DNA from: Chitinophagaceae bacterium PMP191F
GTDB lineage: Bacteria; Bacteroidota; Bacteroidia; Chitinophagales; Chitinophagaceae
Direction: 5' to 3'
Assembly (NCBI GenBank): GCA_001302245.1
Contig: LGYU01000006.1
Coordinates: forward strand, 34,519 to 98,518
Length of the DNA stretch: 64,000 bases
The position numbers and the translations under genes are program-made. Below the pieces are notes generated by a model. It made no database searches, had not been told where the DNA came from, and saw only the letters and a list, made by a program, of their open reading frames with translations. Below are positions 1 to 8,136 of this stretch, one piece after another. Each line of letters begins with the position of its first letter. Position 1 is the first letter of the stretch.

Positions 1-179
1 TCAAACGCCTGGATGCGGGTGGTAACCTGCTGGCAGGTTACGAGTTCAGCAATAAACTGTCATTCCAGCTCAATGCACAATTGGGTATGCTGAAGATCAA
101 CCCCAAAATTGACGGTGTTGATAACAAAGCTAAGGTCCGTAATACAGGCTTTGGTGTTTCAGCAGGATACAGGTTTTAA
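1..179 (+). CDS. C-terminal end of an outer-membrane beta-barrel protein (partial)
   Basis: An open frame enters from the left edge and stops with TAA at 177-179. The last 58 residues alternate polar and hydrophobic residues in strand-like runs (LLAGYEFSNKLSFQLNAQLG) and end in SAGYRF. A terminal aromatic Phe is the usual signature for the barrel-assembly machinery, so this is probably the last two or three strands of a small porin-like barrel of the OmpA/OmpW size class. The start and the N-terminus lie outside the window and the exact family cannot be named. Confidence 0.7.
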   Translation, partial: KRLDAGGNLLAGYEFSNKLSFQLNAQLGMLKINPKIDGVDNKAKVRNTGFGVSAGYRF

Positions 180-200
180 TATCCTTACTTCACATATGAC

Positions 201-236
201 AATAGCAGACCTCCTGACGGGGGCTGCTATTCTTTT
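201..236 (+). terminator. Rho-independent terminator of the barrel gene
   Basis: AATAGCAG at 201-208 pairs with CTGCTATT at 224-231, with extra C/G pairs inside, and is followed by CTTTT. It lies 21 bases after the stop codon at 179. Confidence 0.7.
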
Positions 237-320
237 ATAACAATACTGATAACCAGTATTTCGCAACCGTTTACAACTGCACTGCAATACAGCAGGGAAA
301 GCTACATCTGAAAAAACTAT

Positions 321-350
321 TTGGTGATTTCGTTTCCGTCATTATCTTTG
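321..350 (+). promoter_or_regulatory. Bacteroidota-type promoter of the SAM-riboswitch operon
   Basis: TATCTTTG at 343-350 fits the Bacteroidota -7 consensus TAnnTTTG exactly. A TTG at 321-323, 19 bases upstream, fits the -33 element. Transcription would start near 356, just ahead of the riboswitch that begins at 371. Confidence 0.65.
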
Positions 351-370
351 CAGTAGTTCTTTATACAACA

Positions 371-478
371 CTTATCAAGAAAGGCTGAGGGATATGGCCC
401 GATGACGCCTTGACAACCTGCCTGTAGTACTACTACAAGCAAGGTGCCAACTCCAACCGCAGTAAGCGGACAGATAAG
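371..478 (+). promoter_or_regulatory. SAM-I (S-box) riboswitch
   Basis: The closing helix P1 is CTTATC (371-376) with GATAAG (473-478). Between them are the conserved S-box segments in order: AAGAAAGGCTGAGGGA, TGGCCCGATGACGCC, a CAACCTGCC stretch, and AAGGTGCCAACTCCA. S-boxes bind S-adenosylmethionine and usually turn off methionine genes. Here a terminator hairpin follows at 520-557, so SAM binding probably stops transcription before the trans-sulfuration gene at 666. Confidence 0.95.
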
Positions 479-519
479 TCAGATCCAAAGCTGATTACAT
501 ACGTTATAACAACATATTA

Positions 520-557
520 AAAAGCTCTTCTGACTCTCTGTCGGAAGAGCTTTTTTG
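520..557 (+). terminator. Expression-platform terminator of the SAM riboswitch
   Basis: AAAAGCTCTTC (520-530) pairs perfectly with GAAGAGCTTTT (544-554), followed by a T run. It lies about 40 bases after the S-box P1 helix and about 110 bases before the first gene, the normal place for a riboswitch-controlled terminator. Confidence 0.85.
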
Positions 558-665
558 TTTTATTCAACTTCACTCAGAAGCAGAATTTACAGGATAGCCC
601 TTCCGGCACAAGTTCCTGATAAGTGTTGTCGCAAACACTGTTTACCAACAACAAAAATGTTTATC

Positions 666-1844
666 ATGCAAGCGACAACACAACTCATTCACAGCATTCC
701 TGTAGATCCGTTAACCGGCGCAGTAAGCGTTCCTATTTACCAGACATCCACTTTTGTACAGGAAGCACCCGGCGTAAACAAAGGTTATGATTATGCCCGC
801 AGCGGCAATCCTACACGTGCAACACTTGAAAGTCTTATTGCTCAACTGGAAGGCGGCCAGGTAGGTCTTGCTTTCAGTAGTGGTCTTGCTGCCATTGATG
901 CAGTAGCCAAATTGTTAAAATCCGGCGATGAGATCGTGGCTGTAGATGATATCTACGGCGGTGCTTACAGATTGTTTACACAGGTATATGAGCAATTTGG
1001 TATCAAGATCAATTTTGTTGATACCACTGATCCTGCAAAAGTGTTTGAAGCTATTACGCCCAATACCAAACTGATTTGGCTGGAAACGCCTACCAATCCT
1101 ACACTTAAAATTTCAGATATTGAAGCCATTGCACGCATTGCAAAAGCCAACCGATGTTTACTTTGCGTGGATAACACTTTTGCTTCACCGGCGTTACAAC
1201 AGCCTCTTTCGCTGGGAGCTGATATTGTAGTACATTCTGCCACCAAATATCTTGGCGGCCACAGCGACCTGATAGCAGGTATTGTAGTAGCTAAAGATGC
1301 TGAGCTCGGCGCCAGGCTGAAATTTTTACAAAATGCCTGCGGTAATGTACTCGGTCCTTTCGATAGCTGGCTGGTGATACGCGGTATCGAAACACTGCAC
1401 CTGCGTATACGTCAGCATTGCAGCAGCGCACAGGTAATTGCCGAATTTCTGCAACAACATCCTGCAATAGATCAAGTATTCTATCCCGGATTACCATCTC
1501 ATCCCAATCACGACATAGCGCGTAAACAAAGCAAGGGTTTCGGCGGTATTGTATCCTTCTCACTGAAAGAAGATACCACCGAAGCAGCCGCCGCCTTTGC
1601 CACTACCACGCAACTCTTTAAACTGGCCGAAAGCCTGGGAGGCATCAAAAGCCTGATCAGTCACCCGGCCACTATGACCCATAAATCCATCCCTGCCGAT
1701 AGAAGACGTGCAGCCGGTGTAGCAGATAGCCTGCTGCGTTTAAGTATTGGTCTTGAAGATGCTACCGACCTGATAAAAGATCTTGAATATGCCCTGGATC
1801 ATTATACAACAACCTATAAAAATGTTGCAGAAAAAGCAGCCTGA
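666..1844 (+). CDS. Trans-sulfuration PLP enzyme (cystathionine gamma-synthase/lyase family)
   Basis: This 392-residue protein belongs to the Cys/Met metabolism PLP enzymes (MetB, MetC, MetY, CGL). The PLP lysine is in HSATKYLGG (K194 from the chosen start); ETPTNPTLK and the YDYARSGNPTR segment are also typical. The length is normal. The open frame begins at 555, but its first part overlaps the riboswitch terminator and is not family-like, so translation should start at ATG 666 (or 657, three codons upstream). Being the first gene after a SAM-I riboswitch and upstream of homoserine dehydrogenase, it probably makes cystathionine or homocysteine from an activated homoserine. Sequence alone does not separate synthase from lyase. 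Confidence 0.88.
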   Translation: MQATTQLIHSIPVDPLTGAVSVPIYQTSTFVQEAPGVNKGYDYARSGNPTRATLESLIAQLEGGQVGLAFSSGLAAIDAVAKLLKSGDEIVAVDDIYGGAYRLFTQVYEQFGIKINFVDTTDPAKVFEAITPNTKLIWLETPTNPTLKISDIEAIARIAKANRCLLCVDNTFASPALQQPLSLGADIVVHSATKYLGGHSDLIAGIVVAKDAELGARLKFLQNACGNVLGPFDSWLVIRGIETLHLRIRQHCSSAQVIAEFLQQHPAIDQVFYPGLPSHPNHDIARKQSKGFGGIVSFSLKEDTTEAAAAFATTTQLFKLAESLGGIKSLISHPATMTHKSIPADRRRAAGVADSLLRLSIGLEDATDLIKDLEYALDHYTTTYKNVAEKAA

Positions 1845-1862
1845 TCAATAAACATTTTACAA

Positions 1863-2309
1863 ATGCCAGCTGTTAAAGAAGCAGTTAAAACATACAAGGA
1901 CATTGACAGTAGTATTCTGAAAGCAATTCCTAACCCTACTGAAAATGCTTACGAGATCAAGGTAAAAATTCCGGAATTCACTTTTCTTGGCGTGCAGGAG
2001 CAACCCGATTTTGCGGTGATCTACCTCACATTTTATCCAAAGAAAAAGATCATTGAATTGAAATCATTGAAACAATACGTGTTTCAGCTCCGGAATATTG
2101 TAGCCTCTTACGAACGTCTTATCAATATCATTTATGAAGACCTGACCAAAATATATGAGCCAGAAAGAATGCGGCTGGTAATGATCTGTAATCCCCGTGG
2201 CGGTATCAGCTCCAAACTTACTATCGACTCTGACTGGAAAATACGCGGAGGAGAAGAAAAATTCAATGACTGGAAACTGATTGAAGACGAATGGGAAGTG
2301 AGAATGTAA
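1863..2309 (+). CDS. QueF-like T-fold protein lacking the catalytic cysteine
   Basis: The 148 residues match the one-domain QueF (preQ0 reductase) pattern over nearly the whole length: EFTFLGVQEQPDFAVIY at 38-54, ELKSLKQYVFQLRN at 65-78 and PRGGIS at 111-116 align with EFTSLCPKTGQPDF, ESKSLKLYLFSFRN and PRGGIS of the Bacillus enzyme. The residue at the catalytic Cys position is Gly43, the loop is one residue shorter, and the His of the NHGDFHE segment is Tyr83. The substrate-contact Glu (E65) and the QPDF Asp (D49) remain. It therefore cannot run the known thioimide chemistry of QueF. It is 18 bases downstream of a methionine-pathway enzyme under a SAM riboswitch, which argues against a queuosine role. 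The true function is unknown; database annotation as preQ0 reductase would be doubtful. Confidence 0.8.
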   Translation: MPAVKEAVKTYKDIDSSILKAIPNPTENAYEIKVKIPEFTFLGVQEQPDFAVIYLTFYPKKKIIELKSLKQYVFQLRNIVASYERLINIIYEDLTKIYEPERMRLVMICNPRGGISSKLTIDSDWKIRGGEEKFNDWKLIEDEWEVRM

Positions 2310-2379
2310 ATGGTGAGTAGTGAATGGTCAATAGTGAACTTGCATCAATATTACTCACTCACAACGGACCACTCACCAT
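2310..2379. repeat. Inverted pair of 7-bp-periodic repeats
   Basis: Directly after the QueF-like stop, degenerate heptads of the type GTGAGTA, GTGAATG run from 2313 to 2340. The other strand of 2352-2379 again reads in heptads (GTGAGTG). The ends, ATGGTGAGT (2310-2318) and ACTCACCAT (2371-2379), are perfectly complementary, so the transcript can form a hairpin between two genes of the operon. Confidence 0.7.
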
Positions 2380-2430
2380 CGATAAAACAGAAAGTTTAGT
2401 AAAACAAACAATTAACAACTTAACAATATC

Positions 2431-3687
2431 ATGGACGCGCATAAACAATTAACGATCGGCCTTTTCGGATTTGGAGTGGTGGGAGAAGGCTTATACAAAG
2501 TATTGCAGCAGACACCTTCTCTGAAAGCTACCATAAAAAAAGTGTGTATCAAAAATGCCGGTAAAAAACGTAATGCCCCGGCAGAATTGTTTACCACCGA
2601 TAAAGATGTACTATTGAATGATCCTGAGATCAATGTAATCGTGGAAGTGATCAATGAATCCGAACCGGCGTTTGAAATTGTTTCTACCGCTTTAAAAAAT
2701 GGTAAAGATGTAGTAAGCGCCAGTAAAAAAATGATTGCCGAACATTTACCTGAACTACTGGGATTGCAACAGCAAACCGGTCGTTCATTTTTATGTGAGG
2801 CGGCGGCCTGTGCTTCTATCCCTGTTATACGCAACCTGGAAGAATATTACGACAATGACCTGCTGCATTCTATCAAAGCCATTGTAAATGGCTCCACCAA
2901 CTTCATCCTTACCAAAATGTTTGAAGATAAGCTTGACTTTCAACAAGCGCTGTTACTGGCACAACAATTAGGATTTGCAGAAAGCGATCCTTCTCTGGAT
3001 GTGAACGGCTTTGATGCGCTCAACAAATGGACTTTCCTGCTGACACATGCTTATGGCATCGTAGCAGAACCTGATGCGATTGTATTCAACGGCATCCAGG
3101 ATATCCAGTTAAGCGATGCTACTGTTGCCACTGAAAAACGTTTTGATGTTAAACTGGTGGCACAGGCAAAAAAACTTGACACAGGAAAAGTAGCTGCATT
3201 TGTACTGCCCCAGTTTGTAAAACATGACGATCACCTGGCATTTGTAAAAAATGAATACAATGGCGTAGTGATTGAAAGCGGCTTTGCCGACAAACAGTTT
3301 TTCTATGGCAAAGGAGCCGGCAGCTTCCCTACTGCATCAGCAGTATTGAGTGATCTTTCAGCATTGCGTTATCAATACCGCTACGAGTATAAAAAATTAT
3401 ATCACCATACTCCGCATGTACTGAGCAATGATTTTTATGTACGTGCTTATATCAGCTTCGACGACTGGAAATATATTCCCCGTGAAAAATTCCAATGGAT
3501 TGAAGAATGGCATGCAGAAAGTGATCGTAAATACCTGGTAGGCGTATTACACTTTGCAGAGCTGGCAGAAAATACATGGTGGAAAGAAAATAACACCTCA
3601 CTGATCCTTACGCCAGATCCTGTTATTGAAGATGTGGAAGTACGAAAACTGAAAAAGAAAAGCCTCGAATTAGCCGGAATTGTTTAA
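2431..3687 (+). CDS. hom: Homoserine dehydrogenase, single-function, methionine-linked
   Basis: Reduces aspartate semialdehyde to homoserine with NAD(P)H. The 418-residue protein has a Rossmann start (GFGVVG, residues 13-18), the NGSTNFILTKM substrate segment and the DPSLDVNGFDALNKW catalytic segment. The last 90 residues or so do not look like the ACT domain of Thr-inhibited enzymes. It is the third gene of the SAM-riboswitch operon, 121 bases after the QueF-like gene. A second homoserine dehydrogenase is fused to aspartokinase in thrA (8137-10581). The likely split is that this copy feeds methionine and answers to SAM, while thrA answers to threonine. Confidence 0.92.
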   Translation: MDAHKQLTIGLFGFGVVGEGLYKVLQQTPSLKATIKKVCIKNAGKKRNAPAELFTTDKDVLLNDPEINVIVEVINESEPAFEIVSTALKNGKDVVSASKKMIAEHLPELLGLQQQTGRSFLCEAAACASIPVIRNLEEYYDNDLLHSIKAIVNGSTNFILTKMFEDKLDFQQALLLAQQLGFAESDPSLDVNGFDALNKWTFLLTHAYGIVAEPDAIVFNGIQDIQLSDATVATEKRFDVKLVAQAKKLDTGKVAAFVLPQFVKHDDHLAFVKNEYNGVVIESGFADKQFFYGKGAGSFPTASAVLSDLSALRYQYRYEYKKLYHHTPHVLSNDFYVRAYISFDDWKYIPREKFQWIEEWHAESDRKYLVGVLHFAELAENTWWKENNTSLILTPDPVIEDVEVRKLKKKSLELAGIV

Positions 3688-3721
3688 TACCAAAGTTTCA
3701 TTGTTCGTTTTTTTTAGATGT

Positions 3722-3750
3722 AAGCCTTGTCAATGACAAGGCTTTTTTTT
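3722..3750 (+). terminator. Terminator of the SAM-riboswitch operon
   Basis: AAGCCTTGTC (3722-3731), loop AAT, GACAAGGCTT (3735-3744), then eight T. A perfect 10-bp stem 34 bases after the homoserine dehydrogenase stop. Confidence 0.92.
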
Positions 3751-3824
3751 ATTATACACCAGCGGAATGCAATGTGTGCTGGTTCATAGGGTCATAATAC
3801 CGGACTTTTATCTAACAAGCCTTC

Positions 3825-3905
3825 CATCCTATAGGGATGAAATATTCCAAATCACAGGCATATTCCTGTCTCCGTAAACCAATATCCCGCACCTACGGTG
3901 CGGGC
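3825..3905. repeat. REP-like palindromes upstream of the transposase remnant
   Basis: Two short hairpins: CATCCTATAGGGATG (3825-3839) followed by AAATATTCC, and CCCGCACC-TAC-GGTGCGGG (3887-3905). Small palindromes with a trailing GAAAT-type tail commonly flank IS200-like (REP-associated) transposases and may be their substrates. Confidence 0.45.
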
Positions 3906-4057
3906 TTATATCACTTATACCTGCTTCCGATAGCAAGCCCCGAAAGCTTAAGAACATCCTGGTGCGTGCTTCCTTGTTTTCTGCGACTATAAAAAATAAT
4001 TCTGATCTCAGATTTGTAAGTGGATAATATCGCCAGGACCCGTAACCTTTTCTTCAG

Positions 4058-4075
4058 ACCCGTAGGGGTGAAATG
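4058..4075. repeat. REP-like palindrome next to the transposase remnant
   Basis: ACCCGTAGGGGTGAAATG is a variant of the element at 3825 (small CCC/GGG stem then GTGAAAT). It lies 50 bases upstream of the transposase remnant. Confidence 0.45.
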
Positions 4076-4124
4076 CTCTCATTCGCACATCAACATCTAC
4101 CTGACACAATCCATAAAACTAGCA

Positions 4125-4616
4125 ATGAAGTATACTGTATTTCAATATCCTGAAAAGCCATACACGCAGATACATCTGTACATTATATTCGCGGTTCAAT
4201 ACCGCTTGTCCCTGATATCACCTTCCTGGAAAAATGAATTGTACAAATACATAACGGGCATCGTACAACACTATCAATATAAAATGATTATCATCAATAG
4301 TATGCCAGATCATGTGCAAATGCTGATCGGTATGCGACCGGTAAAGTCCTTATCCTGCATGATGGAGAAAGTAAAAGGAGATTCGTCCGGATGATTAATG
4401 AAAAAAGACTGGTGCAGGGAAAATTTCAATGGCAGGCAGGATATGGAGCTTTCTCCTATTCCAAATCGCAATTACTCAGCGTAGTCAATTACATTCAGAA
4501 CCAGGAAACTCATCACCAAAAGAACTTTTGTCGAAGAATACAAAGGGTTTCTCCGGAAATTCGATATCGCGTACGAAGAACAATACATTTTCAAACTACC
4601 CGAAGCCAGCACATAG
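4125..4616 (+). pseudogene. IS200-like (REP-associated) transposase, frameshifted
   Basis: The coding sense is clear but broken into three frames. Frame one gives YTQIHLYIIFAVQYR ... WKNELYKYITGIVQ ... MPDHVQMLIGMRP ... KVKGDSS. One base is missing near 4390, after which INEKRLVQGKFQWQAGYGAF and NYIQNQETHH follow in the next frame. A second shift near 4528 leads to FVEEYKGFLRKFDIAYEEQY and a stop at 4614-4616. Together they cover a normal Y1 transposase of about 165 residues. The HUH metal motif reads HVQ, so the second His is also lost. The gene is dead. Start chosen at ATG 4125. Confidence 0.85.
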
Positions 4617-4619
4617 CAG

Positions 4620-4646
4620 TAAAAATACCGGGCTGTATAGCCCGGG
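4620..4646 (-). terminator. Terminator of the DUF2167 gene
   Basis: CCGGGCT (4628-4634), loop GTAT, AGCCCGG (4639-4645). On the minus strand it is followed by TATTTTT. It lies about 25 bases beyond the stop of the minus-strand gene at 4671 and may also end read-through from the transposase remnant. Confidence 0.7.
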
Positions 4647-4670
4647 ATTTTACAACATAAATTCAATATA

Positions 4671-5681
4671 TTATGCTTTATGCTCTTCGTCTGCAGTTGT
4701 TGTTTCTTCAACCGGTTCCTGTACTGCTTCAACCGGTGCCGGATCATCAGAAGGTTGATTATACGCTATTTCATTCTCGTTAGCTTTTTTACGTTTAAAC
4801 AACTTGGTGATAGCGCCCCATGCCGCTACCAGGCCTATCAGGATAAATTTCCAGGCACTCAACAGGAACTTACCAACTATCGCCAGCAGACCTGCTTTTG
4901 CCAATACCTTACCAGCCACCAGGCCACCAATTGTCCACGCTGCAACTTTATCAATACCGGGATCAAAGTCTTTATATTTATTACCATCTGTAAAGCTGGC
5001 AATATGTAATACTTTATCAATATCATTTTTAACAAGTCCCAGTTCATTCATGGTAGACACCGCATTCAGCGATAATATGCCTTTACGCCCCAGTATACGT
5101 ACATCATAGTTCAGGGTATTGCTGCTGCTCTCTGCATCACTGAAGCGCAGCTCTTTTGCCCAATGCAATACTTTATTCTCTTTATCATAAAATGGCTTCT
5201 GTGCCCATCCTACAAAGTGAATAGCAGGATAACCTTGCTGCTGACGTTGTTTATTATCTTCGGGTTCTTCCTTTTGTTGATCTTTAAGCATTTGATTGTA
5301 ATCAATCTTATCAGCGTCCTCATCTTTCACATACCCGATCTCATCAAAACTGATCACAAATGCATAGCTGCTGTCATTAAAAGGGCTACCATTTTGAGGA
5401 AACAACATGCCCAATACAGATGTTTGCGGAGGATTGCCCCACAGATCGGTCAGCACGTAATTACTCTGTTCTTTATTTAGATATTTAAAACCCTGTGGAA
5501 CATTGAGGATAGCTATATCTCCGCTCAATTTAATGGTACCGGTTTCGTAATGAAGGATTTTCTCAACCGAATCTTTAAACTTCTGGTATTTTGCCTGAAA
5601 GATGGCCAGAGAGTCATCACCATTGCCGGCATACACCGCCAATGATGACATTAGCAAAACAAGAGAGAACAATTTTTTCAT
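4671..5681 (-). CDS. DUF2167 family exported membrane protein
   Basis: A 336-residue protein with a Sec signal peptide (MKKLFSLVLLMSSLAVYAG). The periplasmic part carries DUF2167 features (VPQGFKYLN near 60-70, GWAQKPFYD...LHWAKELRFSD near 165-190). Near the C-terminus (about 245-300) there are two hydrophobic stretches, GLVAGKVLAKAGLLAIVGKF and WKFILIGLVAAWGAI, followed by the basic KLFKRKK and an acidic tail. The function of DUF2167 is not established. It stands alone, convergent to the transposase remnant and downstream of the thr operon terminator. Confidence 0.8.
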   Translation of the reverse strand: MKKLFSLVLLMSSLAVYAGNGDDSLAIFQAKYQKFKDSVEKILHYETGTIKLSGDIAILNVPQGFKYLNKEQSNYVLTDLWGNPPQTSVLGMLFPQNGSPFNDSSYAFVISFDEIGYVKDEDADKIDYNQMLKDQQKEEPEDNKQRQQQGYPAIHFVGWAQKPFYDKENKVLHWAKELRFSDAESSSNTLNYDVRILGRKGILSLNAVSTMNELGLVKNDIDKVLHIASFTDGNKYKDFDPGIDKVAAWTIGGLVAGKVLAKAGLLAIVGKFLLSAWKFILIGLVAAWGAITKLFKRKKANENEIAYNQPSDDPAPVEAVQEPVEETTTADEEHKA

Positions 5682-5753
5682 GCAGTTATTTTTAGGGAAT
5701 CACAAAATGCTGTTTTTTTTATAGACTTAAAAATTTCCGGTATTAAGTTCTAC

Positions 5754-5789
5754 AAAAAAGCCTGCTATGGTTGTTTTACCATAACAGGC
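5754..5789 (-). terminator. Terminator of the thrABC operon
   Basis: On the minus strand GCCTGTTATGGT pairs with ACCATAGCAGGC across a short loop and is followed by six T. It lies about 87 bases after the thrC stop. Confidence 0.85.
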
Positions 5790-5875
5790 CAGCACGATAC
5801 ACATTACATTTTATGATTATTCCGTATACAAACAAAAATTATCACGGCCAATAATAACCGGATTCAACCGGGCTA

Positions 5876-7174
5876 TTATCTCTTCTCCAGGTATCCACGC
5901 AATGCTTCATAATCGGGAGCAATTACAGTACTCTTTTTTTCCAGTGTTAGTATAGATTCAACCGCTGCAGGAATGGGAACGATTGCATTGATTACCGGTT
6001 CTACCACATCATAAAATTTCACCGGGTGTGCAGTTTCCAGAAAGATCCCTTTTTGCCCCGGATGTTGCTGCAGGTAGCGTTCCAGTGCCAGGAATCCAAC
6101 CGCACCATGCGGATCTGGCAGATAATGATGTTGTGAATATACCCTGTTAATAGTACTCCTCGTTTCATCATCGCTGATGCTTTCACTACTTAGTACATTT
6201 TTTAGTGCACCAAATTCCTGATGAAACAATTCCAGTATGCGCACAAAATTGCTGGGGTTACCAACATCCATAGCATTGGATAAAGTAGCTACAGCTTTTT
6301 TAGGCTGATAATGCTGCGTTTGCAGGTATTGAGTCACTACATTATTGGCATTGCACGCAGCAATAAAATGCCTTACCGGCAACCCTGACCGGTGTGCTAA
6401 CAGACCAGCGCAAATGTTTCCAAAGTTGCCGCTTGGCACTGCAATTACCGGCGCGTTATTTTTATCGGCCCATTGTTTCCATGCAAAAAAATAATAGAAC
6501 TGTTGCGGCAACCAACGGGCAACATTAATAGAATTGGCAGAAGTAAGGAACATTTTCTTTGTCAGTTCTTCATCTGCAAAAGCCTGTTTTACTAATTGTT
6601 GACAATCATCAAACGTTCCCTGTACTTCCAGTGCATGTATGTTCTTGCCAAGTGTGGTCAACTGTTTTTCCTGTACGGAACTTACTTTTCCCGAAGGATA
6701 CAGGATCACCACTTCCACTCCCGGCACATCATAAAACCCGTTAGCCACTGCACCACCGGTATCACCGGAAGTAGCCACCAGCACCGTTACTTGCTCACTG
6801 CGTTCTGCAGCAAAATATCCCAGACAGCGACTCATGAAACGTGCACCCACATCTTTAAATGCCAGCGTGGGCCCATGAAATAATTCGAGTGAATATATAT
6901 CATCATTCACCTGTACCAATGGTAAAGAAAAATTCACCGTTTCTGCAACGATCCGGCGCAGTTCCTGTTCTGGTATAGCATCTGCTGCATAAGGAGCAAT
7001 TACCCTATAAGCGATCTCTTCATGAGAAAGTTTGTCAATATCATTCAGCAAAGAAGATTCCAGCACAGGGATACGTTCGGGGAAATACAATCCTTTATCT
7101 GGAGCCTGTCCGCGTATAGTGGCTTCTTTAAAATCAACAGCTGTAGATTGTTTATTGAGACTATAATATTGCAT
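5876..7174 (-). CDS. thrC: Threonine synthase
   Basis: Converts O-phosphohomoserine to threonine using PLP. The 432-residue protein has the family N-terminus (MQYYSLNKQSTAVDFKEATI), the PLP-lysine segment HGPTLAFKDVGARFM near residues 104-118, VATSGDTGGAV near 133-143, and VPSGNFGNICAG near 246. It is the last gene of thrA-thrB-thrC, 20 bases after thrB, and is followed by a strong terminator. The length is normal for the bacterial short type. Confidence 0.96.
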   Translation of the reverse strand: MQYYSLNKQSTAVDFKEATIRGQAPDKGLYFPERIPVLESSLLNDIDKLSHEEIAYRVIAPYAADAIPEQELRRIVAETVNFSLPLVQVNDDIYSLELFHGPTLAFKDVGARFMSRCLGYFAAERSEQVTVLVATSGDTGGAVANGFYDVPGVEVVILYPSGKVSSVQEKQLTTLGKNIHALEVQGTFDDCQQLVKQAFADEELTKKMFLTSANSINVARWLPQQFYYFFAWKQWADKNNAPVIAVPSGNFGNICAGLLAHRSGLPVRHFIAACNANNVVTQYLQTQHYQPKKAVATLSNAMDVGNPSNFVRILELFHQEFGALKNVLSSESISDDETRSTINRVYSQHHYLPDPHGAVGFLALERYLQQHPGQKGIFLETAHPVKFYDVVEPVINAIVPIPAAVESILTLEKKSTVIAPDYEALRGYLEKR

Positions 7175-7194
7175 CGTTGGGGTTTGTTTGGTTG

Positions 7195-8118
7195 TTACTC
7201 CGCCTCTATCCTTACACCGCTATGACTAATGGTGGTAACGTAAGTTTTAAATTCAATTCCAAGTTTTGTGTACACTATATTCATCACCTGTTCTACCTGT
7301 TTTGCTGTTTCTTCTTTTTCACTCAGCATAAAAATAGAGGGACCGGAACCGGAAATACCTCCACCCAATGCACCGGCTTCTCTGCTACCACCTTTCACAT
7401 CATCAAAACCAGGTATCAGAATACTGCGCACAGGCTCAATGATTACATCTTCCAGTGAACGACCAATCAGTGAATAATCCTGTTTCAGAAAACCCGCAAC
7501 CAATCCTGCTATATTGCCCCATTGTTTGATAGCAGCTTTTAATTGTACTTCTTTACGCAGTATTTGCCTGGCATCGGAAGTACGCACTTCAATCTGCGGA
7601 TGTACAACAGTTACAAACAAAGGAGGTGCTGTAAGTTGTATAATATCCAGGGGAAAAATAGAACGGATCAATGTAACGCCGCCGTAAATACACGGAGCAA
7701 TATTATCCGCATGCTTTACACCTGACGCCACTTTCTCGCCATTCATGGCAAAACGAACCAGGTCTTCTTTTGAAAAACGATTACCCAGCAAATGATTGGC
7801 AGCTACTACAGCACCGGCAGAACTGGCTGCACTGGAGCCAAGCCCGCTACCGGGTTTTATACGTTTATCAATAGTAACAGAAAAACCAACGGGCTCACCC
7901 AGTTCCTCCTGCAAAGCCAGCAGTGCAGCGCCTGCCACATTCTTTTCCGGTTCTACAGGCAACTGGTAGCCATCAGTATGTTGTATTTCGAGACCGGGTC
8001 TATCCAGCAATCCTACGGTCATTACATCATCAGGATTGTGCAGCGACATGCCCAATACATCAAATCCGCATACAAGGTTGGCAACAGTGGCCGGGGCAAA
8101 AACTTTTACCTGTTTCAT
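7195..8118 (-). CDS. thrB: Homoserine kinase
   Basis: A GHMP-family kinase that phosphorylates homoserine with ATP. The 307-residue protein begins MKQVKVFAPATVANLVCGFD and has the ATP-binding loop PGSGLGSSAASSAGA near residues 89-103, and GGGISGSGPSIFML near 247. It lies between thrA (18-base gap) and thrC (20-base gap), so it is co-transcribed. Nothing unusual is seen. Confidence 0.96.
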   Translation of the reverse strand: MKQVKVFAPATVANLVCGFDVLGMSLHNPDDVMTVGLLDRPGLEIQHTDGYQLPVEPEKNVAGAALLALQEELGEPVGFSVTIDKRIKPGSGLGSSAASSAGAVVAANHLLGNRFSKEDLVRFAMNGEKVASGVKHADNIAPCIYGGVTLIRSIFPLDIIQLTAPPLFVTVVHPQIEVRTSDARQILRKEVQLKAAIKQWGNIAGLVAGFLKQDYSLIGRSLEDVIIEPVRSILIPGFDDVKGGSREAGALGGGISGSGPSIFMLSEKEETAKQVEQVMNIVYTKLGIEFKTYVTTISHSGVRIEAE

Positions 8119-8136
8119 GTTATAGTGAATGTCTTT

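Noticed and set aside
1863..2309. Calling this gene a preQ0 reductase for queuosine synthesis
   Set aside because: The catalytic Cys is absent and the operon is a SAM-regulated methionine operon.
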